From Thermoleophilaceae bacterium (GTDB taxonomy: Bacteria; Actinomycetota; Thermoleophilia; Solirubrobacterales; Thermoleophilaceae), in NCBI GenBank assembly GCA_013813135.1, contig JACCSF010000017.1, forward strand, positions 1 through 11,452: 11,452 bases of DNA. Direction: 5' to 3'. Position 1 is the first letter of the stretch, and every line of letters starts with the position of its first letter. Positions 6,373 through 11,452 of this stretch are shown in pieces. A model generated the notes under the pieces. The model was not told the DNA's origin and ran no database searches. It worked only from the letters and a program-made list of their open reading frames with translations. A program made the position numbers and the translations under genes.

Positions 6373-6852
6373 ATGGGTGCGACCGTCCGCATCTGTGTGA
6401 CCGTCAACGGCGAGAGGCGCGAGTCCGAGGTCGAGGCTCGAACGCTGCTTGTCTACTGGCTGCGCGAGGAGCTGGGCCTGACCGGCACTCACGTCGGCTG
6501 CGACACCACCAATTGCGGCGCGTGCACCGTTCACATGAACGGCGAGTCCGTGAAGAGCTGCACCGTCCTCGCGGCGCAGGCTGACGGCGCCGAGGTCACG
6601 ACAATTGAGGGCCTCGCGCCCGAAGGCGGACTGCACCCCCTCCAGGACGCCTTCTGGGAGAAGCACGGCCTCCAATGCGGCTTCTGCACGCCGGGCATGA
6701 TCATGGCGGCGGCCGACCTGCTCCAGCGCAACCCGAACCCCACGGACGACGAGATCCGCCACGGGCTCGAAGGCAACCTCTGCCGTTGTACCGGTTACCA
6801 CAACATCGTCAAGGCGGTCAAGGCCGCGGCCGCCAACGAGGTGCCGGCATGA
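6373..6852 (+). CDS. coxS: Molybdenum hydroxylase [2Fe-2S] subunit, CoxS-like
   Basis: The 159-residue small subunit of a three-subunit xanthine-oxidase-family enzyme, carrying electrons from the molybdenum centre to FAD through two [2Fe-2S] clusters. The N-terminal plant-ferredoxin-type domain has C43, C48, C51 and C63 (GCDTTNCGACTV and KSCTVL). The C-terminal helical domain has C102 and C105 (QCGFCTPGM) and C137 and C139 (LCRCTGYHNI). All eight cluster ligands are present and the length is typical. It is the first gene of the operon, has a strong ribosome binding site, and its TGA overlaps the coxL ATG. It acts in the cytoplasm; no Tat signal is seen. The name follows the Cox family. Whether the substrate is CO is doubtful given the CoxL active-site loop. 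Confidence 0.95.
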   Translation: MGATVRICVTVNGERRESEVEARTLLVYWLREELGLTGTHVGCDTTNCGACTVHMNGESVKSCTVLAAQADGAEVTTIEGLAPEGGLHPLQDAFWEKHGLQCGFCTPGMIMAAADLLQRNPNPTDDEIRHGLEGNLCRCTGYHNIVKAVKAAAANEVPA

Positions 6853-9299
6853 CCTCCGTCGGCCAGGCGCTCAAGCGCAAGGAAGACCCCCGGATGATCA
6901 CCGGCCGGGGGTACTACACCGAGGACATCCAACTGCCCGGGATGCTGTACGCCGTGATCGTGCGCTCACCGGAGGCGCACGCCACGATCACCTCGATCGA
7001 CACCTCTGCGGCCAAGGAGCGCGACGGCGTCGTCGCCGTCTACACCGGCGAGGACCTGGCCGGCGACTTCGCCGGGCCGCTGCCGATGGTGTGGGCGCCG
7101 CCCGGCGTCGAGATCAACACTCCCGAGCACTGGCCGCTCAAGCGCGGTGAGGTCAAGCACGTCGGCGACCCGGTGGCGGTCGTGGTGGCCACCAGCCGCA
7201 CCGCCGCCTTCGACGCGGCCGACGACGTGATCGTGGACTACGACCCGAAGCCGGTCGTGGTCGATCCCGAGCAGGCGCTGGAGGACGGCTCGCCGCTCGT
7301 CTGGGACAGCTTCGGCACCAACAAGACGCACGAGTGGGCCGTCGCGGGTGGCGATTTCGAGGCGGCCGAGGCCGAAGCCGAGGTGACGGTCGAGGCTCGC
7401 TACGTCAACCACCGCACCTCGGGCGCGCCGATCGAGCCGCGCTGCTCGGTCGCCGAGGCCCGCGCGGAGAAGCTGACGCTGTACTCGACGACTCAGATCC
7501 CGCACATCGCTCGCTTCGTGCTCTCCGGGATGCTCGGCATCGCGGAGGACAAGCTGCGGGTGGTTGCCCCGGATGTCGGCGGCGGCTTTGGCGCGAAGCT
7601 CCAGGTGTACGCAGAGGAGGCGCTGGTGCTGGCGTTGGCAAAGCGCCTCGGGCGGCCGGTCAAGTGGACCGAGACGCGCTCTGAGCACATGACCACGAGC
7701 CACCACGGTCGCGACCAGATCAGCTACGTGACGCTCACGGCCAAGCGCGACGGGACCGTCACGGGCTGCCGCGCCCGGATCATCGCCGACCTGGGCGCCT
7801 ATCAGCAGCTGCTCACGCCGTTCATCCCGACGCTCGGCTTCCCCGTGATGGGCGGTTGCTACGCGATCCCATCGATCGACCTCCACTTCACCGGTGTCTT
7901 CACCAACAAGATGCCGACCGACGCGATCCGCGGAGCGGGCCGCCCGGAGGCCACCTACTGGATCGAGCTGACGATGGACAAGCTCGCGCGCGAGCTCGGC
8001 ATGGACCCGCTCGAGCTGCGGCGCAAGAACTTCGTCCGCAAGGAGCAGTTCCCGTTCGAGACCGCCCTCGGGATCGTCTACGACTCGGGCGACTATCACG
8101 GCTCGCTCGACCGGCTGCTGGAGAACTTCGACCTGGACGAGTTCCGCAGCGAGCAGGCCGGCCTGCGCGAGCAGGGGATCCACCGCGGCGTCGGCTTCTC
8201 CACCTATGTGGAGGTCTGCGGGCTCGCGCCGTCGCGGGCCGTCGGACCTCAGGGCGTCGGACTGCAGGCGGCGTTCTACGAGTCGGCCAACGTCCGGGTT
8301 ACGCCGACCGGTTCGGCGATCGTCTACTCCGGCATCTCGCCACACGGGCAGGGGCTGGACACGAGCTTCGCCCAGATCGCGGGCGACATCCTCGGGATCG
8401 ACCCGCAGAACGTGGAGATCCTGCACGGCGACACCGACCAGGGCGCGTGGGGCTGGGACACCTACGGCTCGCGCTCGCTGTCGGTAGGCGGCGAGGCCCT
8501 CGCGCGCGCGGCACGCAAGGTGCAGGACAAGGCCAAGCGCATCTGCGCGGCGCTGCTCGAGGCCGCGCCGGAGGACATCGAGCTGACCGACGGCAAGTAT
8601 CAGGTGAAGGGCTCGCCGGACAAGTCGATGACGATGGCGGAGATCTCGGGCGCGGCCCATATTCCCCCCGCCGAGCTGCCGGCCGACATCGAGCCGGGGC
8701 TCGAGGAGAGCTCGTTCTACGACCCGGAGAACTTCGTGTTCCCGTTCGGCGCGCACGCCTGCGTGGTCGACGTGGACGCGGAGACCGGCAAGGTCAGCGT
8801 GGTCCGTTACGTGGCGGTCGACGACTGCGGGCCGGCCATCAACCCGATGCTGATCGACGGCCAGGTCCACGGCGGCATCACGCACGCGATCGGACAGGCG
8901 CTCTACGAGCAGGTCGTCTACGACGAGGACGGGCAACTCGTCACCGGCACGTTCGTCGACTACGCGCTGCCGACCGCGGCGGAGGTGCCGGGGTTCGAGA
9001 CCGACCGCACCGAGACGCCCTCGCCGACGAATTCGCTGGGCGTCAAGGGGATCGGCGAGGCCGGCACGATCGCCGCCACGCCCGCTGTCACGGCGGCGGT
9101 GATGGACGCGCTGCAGCCGCTGGGGGTGCTGTGGCTGGACATGCCGCTCACGCCCGTGCGCGTCTACGAAGCCATCCAGGCCGCGCAGGGCAACGGGGCG
9201 GGCCCACCCTCCAGCCAGCAGGGAGTGCGGCTGGACGAGCACGGCAGGGGATCGGCCGGCAGCGGCCCAACCGCGCCAGACGAAGGAGGTGCGTCGTGA
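6849..9299 (+). CDS. coxL: Molybdopterin large subunit, form II CoxL-like
   Basis: The 816-residue catalytic subunit binding the molybdopterin-cytosine-dinucleotide cofactor. It has the N-terminal VGQALKRKEDPRMITGRG (4-21) and the a/b hammerhead domain, then cofactor motifs GGGFGAK (244-250), PHGQG (498-502) and GVKGIGEAGT (731-740) with the expected base E737. The active-site loop is DAIRGAGR (358-365). True CO dehydrogenases (form I) have AYxCSFR, whose Cys binds copper; form II proteins have AYRGAGR. This one has the form II loop with Ile in place of Tyr and no Cys, so CO oxidation is not predicted and the substrate is open. Residues about 781-816 are a Gly/Ser/Pro-rich tail. The ATG at 6849 has GAGGTG 5 nt upstream and overlaps coxS by 4 bp. 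Confidence 0.94.
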   Translation: MTSVGQALKRKEDPRMITGRGYYTEDIQLPGMLYAVIVRSPEAHATITSIDTSAAKERDGVVAVYTGEDLAGDFAGPLPMVWAPPGVEINTPEHWPLKRGEVKHVGDPVAVVVATSRTAAFDAADDVIVDYDPKPVVVDPEQALEDGSPLVWDSFGTNKTHEWAVAGGDFEAAEAEAEVTVEARYVNHRTSGAPIEPRCSVAEARAEKLTLYSTTQIPHIARFVLSGMLGIAEDKLRVVAPDVGGGFGAKLQVYAEEALVLALAKRLGRPVKWTETRSEHMTTSHHGRDQISYVTLTAKRDGTVTGCRARIIADLGAYQQLLTPFIPTLGFPVMGGCYAIPSIDLHFTGVFTNKMPTDAIRGAGRPEATYWIELTMDKLARELGMDPLELRRKNFVRKEQFPFETALGIVYDSGDYHGSLDRLLENFDLDEFRSEQAGLREQGIHRGVGFSTYVEVCGLAPSRAVGPQGVGLQAAFYESANVRVTPTGSAIVYSGISPHGQGLDTSFAQIAGDILGIDPQNVEILHGDTDQGAWGWDTYGSRSLSVGGEALARAARKVQDKAKRICAALLEAAPEDIELTDGKYQVKGSPDKSMTMAEISGAAHIPPAELPADIEPGLEESSFYDPENFVFPFGAHACVVDVDAETGKVSVVRYVAVDDCGPAINPMLIDGQVHGGITHAIGQALYEQVVYDEDGQLVTGTFVDYALPTAAEVPGFETDRTETPSPTNSLGVKGIGEAGTIAATPAVTAAVMDALQPLGVLWLDMPLTPVRVYEAIQAAQGNGAGPPSSQQGVRLDEHGRGSAGSGPTAPDEGGAS
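9282..9290 (+). promoter_or_regulatory. Ribosome binding site of coxM
   Basis: GAAGGAGGT matches the anti-Shine-Dalgarno sequence almost fully, 5 nt before GTG at 9296. It lies within the last codons of coxL and fixes the coxM start, since the reading frame stays open far upstream through coxL. Confidence 0.8.
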
Positions 9300-10141
9300 T
9301 CACCGCCCCGTTCGACTACGAGACGCCCGAGACCCTCGACGAGGCCGTCCGCATGCTGCACGAGAACGGCGAGGACGCGAAGCTGCTCGCCGGCGGCCAC
9401 TCGCTGCTGCCGCTGATGAAGCTGCGGCTGGCCGCGCCGACGCTGCTCGTGGACCTGCGCCTGGTGCCCGGGCTGCACCACATCCAGCGCGAGAACGGCA
9501 GCTGGCGAATCGGCGCCCTGGCCAGGCACGCCGACCTCCAGGACACCCCGGAGCTGGGCGTGGCCTCGGCGGCGGCAAAGCAGATCGCCGACCAGCAGGT
9601 GCGCAACCGTGGCACCATCGGCGGCTCGCTGGCGCACGGCGACCCGGCGTCCGATCTGCCCGCGGTGCTGGTCGCCCTGGAGGGCGAGGTGAGCGCCCAG
9701 GGACGAAACGGCCTGCGTACGATCCCCGCCGGCGAGCTGTTCCAGGACTACCTGACGACGGCGCTCGCTCACGACGAGGTGATCACCGAGGTGCGCCTGC
9801 CGGCGACCGACGGCTGGGGCTACGGGTACGAGAAGTTCACCCGCCGCGCCGAGGACTGGGCGATGGTCGGCGTGTGCGCGCTCGTCAAGAAGGGGGCCGA
9901 CGGCTCGTGCGAGGACGTACGGGTGGGTCTGACCAACATGGGCTCGACCCCGCTGCGGGCGACCGCCGCCGAGCAGGCGCTGCGCGGCGGGTCGCTCGAC
10001 GGCGACTCGATCGCGAGCGCGGCCGAGCACGCCGCGGAGGGCACCGATCCGCCGGGTGACCTCAACGCCACGCCGGACTACAAGCGCCACCTGGCGCGGG
10101 TGCTGACGCGGCGGGCCTTGGTCGCCGCCGCGCAAGCGTGA
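9296..10141 (+). CDS. coxM: Molybdenum hydroxylase FAD subunit, CoxM-like
   Basis: The 281-residue flavoprotein subunit that passes electrons from the iron-sulfur subunit to the final acceptor. FAD-binding motifs are LLAGGHSLLPLMKLRLA (30-46) and NRGTIGGSLAHGDPASDLPA (104-123), the two signatures of the CoxM/XDH FAD_binding_5 domain. The C-terminal CO_deh_flav_C domain covers about 170-278. Length is normal for CoxM (about 280-290). The start is GTG at 9296, supported by the AAGGAGG ribosome binding site and a 4-bp GTGA overlap with coxL. Its stop overlaps the coxD GTG in the same way. Gene order S-L-M differs from the M-S-L order of canonical form I CO dehydrogenase operons. Confidence 0.94.
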   Translation: MITAPFDYETPETLDEAVRMLHENGEDAKLLAGGHSLLPLMKLRLAAPTLLVDLRLVPGLHHIQRENGSWRIGALARHADLQDTPELGVASAAAKQIADQQVRNRGTIGGSLAHGDPASDLPAVLVALEGEVSAQGRNGLRTIPAGELFQDYLTTALAHDEVITEVRLPATDGWGYGYEKFTRRAEDWAMVGVCALVKKGADGSCEDVRVGLTNMGSTPLRATAAEQALRGGSLDGDSIASAAEHAAEGTDPPGDLNATPDYKRHLARVLTRRALVAAAQA

Positions 10142-10971
10142 GCCTCGACAGTCCCGCAGCCGTACGCGAGGCCCTGGGAGGCGAGCGCTACCTCGCCGAC
10201 CGGGGCCTTTCTACGGCCGTCTATCTTGCTGCAAGCCTCGAGCAGCCGCTGCTGCTGGAGGGCGAGGCCGGCGTCGGCAAGACCGAAGTGGCGAAGGCGC
10301 TGGCCGGCGCCACCGGCGCCCGTCTGATCCGCCTCCAGTGCCACGAGGGCATCGACCTCCACCACGCGCTCTACGACTGGGACTACCCGCGCCAGCTGTT
10401 GCACCTGCGCACGGAGGGCGCGGACGCCGGCGAGCAGCTCTACTCGGAGCGTTTCCTGCTGCGCCGTCCGCTGCTCGAAGCGCTCCAGGCGAGCGAGCCG
10501 GTCGTGTTGCTGATCGACGAGATCGACCGTGCCGATGACGAGTTCGAGGCCTTTCTGCTGGAGCTCCTCTCGGACTTCCAGGTCTCGATCCCCGAGCTGG
10601 GCACGGTGACGGCGGAGCGCCGGCCGCTCGTGGTGATCACCTCCAACCGGACACGCGAGCTGCACGACGCGCTCAAGCGCCGCTGCCTCTACCACTGGAT
10701 CGACTACCCGACCCCCGAACGCGAGGCGGAGATAGTGCGGACGCGCCTGCCGGGGGTCCCGGACGCGGTGGCGGACCGCGTCTGCGCGGCAGTGGCGCGG
10801 CTGCGCGCCGAGCAGCTCTACAAGCTGCCGGGCGTGGGAGAGACGATCGATTGGGCGCGCGCCCTGCTGGCGCTGGACGAGGCGGACCTGGACGCCACAC
10901 TTGGTGTTGTGCTCAAGGTGAGAGAGGACATCGACGCGGTCCGCGACGGCGGGGTGCTCCAGGATGCGTGA
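10138..10971 (+). CDS. coxD: MoxR-family AAA+ ATPase, CoxD-like
   Basis: A 277-residue AAA+ ATPase of the MoxR/CoxD type. Walker A is GEAGVGKTE (42-50), Walker B is VLLIDEIDRAD (123-133), sensor 1 is VITSNRTRELHD (166-177), and the arginine pair R181-R182 sits where the finger is expected (ALKRRCLYHW). In Oligotropha, CoxD is a membrane-associated chaperone needed for sulfuration of the molybdenum in CO dehydrogenase. Here it most likely matures the CoxSLM enzyme encoded just upstream. The GTG start overlaps the coxM stop by 4 bp; no good ribosome binding site is seen, so translation probably depends on coupling. The end overlaps coxE by 8 bp, fitting the usual MoxR ATPase and VWA partnership. 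Confidence 0.92.
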   Translation: MSLDSPAAVREALGGERYLADRGLSTAVYLAASLEQPLLLEGEAGVGKTEVAKALAGATGARLIRLQCHEGIDLHHALYDWDYPRQLLHLRTEGADAGEQLYSERFLLRRPLLEALQASEPVVLLIDEIDRADDEFEAFLLELLSDFQVSIPELGTVTAERRPLVVITSNRTRELHDALKRRCLYHWIDYPTPEREAEIVRTRLPGVPDAVADRVCAAVARLRAEQLYKLPGVGETIDWARALLALDEADLDATLGVVLKVREDIDAVRDGGVLQDA

Positions 10972-11452
10972 GCGTCTTGGCGCGCGCATGACCGGCAAGC
11001 TGACGCTGCTCGCCGCCTCGATGCGCGCAGCAGGCGTGAGGGTGGGGGTGGGCGAGCTGCTCTCGGCTCACCGCGCCCTGAGCGCAGTCGATCCCGCGGA
11101 CCGCGAGGCCGCCTACTTCGCGCTGCGGGCAACGCTGTGCTCGCGCCACGACGACCTGGCGGCCTTCGACGCGGCCTTCGCGGAATGGTTCCTGCCCGCG
11201 GCGACGCCGGCGTCCGAGCCGCCGCCCGCGTTCGACGAGGCGGCCAAGCTGGCGCTGCCGCGCACGGCCGTCCCCGCGGACGCGCGGATGCCCGCGCTGA
11301 ACCCGGAGAGCGACGTCGTGCCCGCCGCCTGGTCGGACCTGGAGCTGCTGCGCGACAAGGACTTCGCGGACTACACCGAGGAGGAGCGCCGGCGCGCGCG
11401 CCAGGTGATGCGCAGGCTCGCCACCGCGGTGCCGGCCCGTCCCAGCCGGCGC
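10964..11452 (+). CDS. coxE: VWA-domain protein, CoxE-like (5' part)
   Basis: An open frame of 163 codons from ATG at 10964 to the window edge. The N-terminus, TGKLTLLAASMRAAGVRVGV followed by GELLSAHRAL, and the later EAAYFALRATLCSRHDDLAAFDAAFAEWF pattern match the N-terminal part of CoxE-like VWA proteins (PF05762). The VWA domain and its metal-binding site lie beyond the window. Residues about 75-125 are a Pro/Ala-rich linker. A second ATG at 10988 is a possible start; I prefer 10964 because it overlaps coxD by 8 bp and has a GGGG stretch about 9-12 nt upstream. The role is cofactor maturation together with CoxD; in Oligotropha CoxE is linked to copper insertion. Confidence 0.88.
   Translation, partial: MRERLGARMTGKLTLLAASMRAAGVRVGVGELLSAHRALSAVDPADREAAYFALRATLCSRHDDLAAFDAAFAEWFLPAATPASEPPPAFDEAAKLALPRTAVPADARMPALNPESDVVPAAWSDLELLRDKDFADYTEEERRRARQVMRRLATAVPARPSRR

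Noticed and set aside
6966..9242. A 758-codon open frame on the minus strand opposite coxL
   Set aside because: It lies fully antisense to an unmistakable CoxL with intact motifs, has the Arg/His/Val/Asp-rich composition typical of GC-bias shadows, and shows no family motif.
7856..9295. Upstream extension of the coxM frame through coxL
   Set aside because: The frame stays open only because of high GC. The translated extension is Arg/Gly/Pro-rich with no motif, while GTG at 9296 has a near-perfect ribosome binding site and begins a normal CoxM N-terminus.
6849..9299. Annotation as bona fide aerobic carbon monoxide dehydrogenase
   Set aside because: The AYxCSFR copper-binding loop is absent; the loop is AIRGAGR. 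The family name is kept only for homology.

Overview
The window is very GC-rich, with strong G/C bias at third codon positions and heavy use of overlapping ATGA/GTGA gene junctions. The gene set is a lipid-linked glycan cluster, a secreted PGRP-type amidase, a DUF3105 membrane-anchored protein, and a molybdenum hydroxylase operon with MoxR/VWA accessory genes. Together these suggest a high-GC actinobacterium, perhaps of class Thermoleophilia (Solirubrobacterales or relatives). That placement is inferred from gene content and protein style, not from a marker gene.

Region 1 (1-2817) is surface glycan synthesis. A family 2 glycosyltransferase and a WbuB-like family 4 glycosyltransferase lie on the minus strand and are translationally coupled. 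A short, PglC-type phosphoglycosyl transferase starts only 2 bp away on the plus strand. The likely division of labour is that the phosphoglycosyl transferase puts the first sugar-phosphate on a polyprenyl phosphate carrier and the two glycosyltransferases extend it. The left edge holds two perfect 43-bp tandem repeats, each with an 8-bp-stem hairpin, downstream of the family 2 gene.

Region 2 (2909-6266) is a minus-strand run in the order alpha/beta-hydrolase, DUF3105 protein, secreted N-acetylmuramoyl-L-alanine amidase. The hydrolase has a clear nucleophile elbow but no histidine where the catalytic one is expected. The amidase has intact zinc ligands plus a large uncharacterised C-terminal half.

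Region 3 (6373-11452) is a plus-strand operon read divergently from the hydrolase: coxS, coxL, coxM, coxD and the 5' part of coxE. It encodes the [2Fe-2S], molybdopterin and FAD subunits of a xanthine-oxidase-family enzyme, then a MoxR AAA+ ATPase and a VWA protein used for cofactor maturation. All four junctions overlap by 4 to 8 bp. The S-L-M order and the AIRGAGR active-site loop mark it as form II-like rather than true aerobic CO dehydrogenase, which carries AYxCSFR with a copper-binding cysteine. Its substrate is therefore unknown.

I found no insertion sequence, CRISPR array, tRNA or rRNA. The most interesting points are the altered active-site loop with Cox maturation genes alongside it, the His-less hydrolase, the tandem hairpin repeat, a probable CTG start, and the 2-bp divergent start pair. 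I see no clear case for a wholly new system here.
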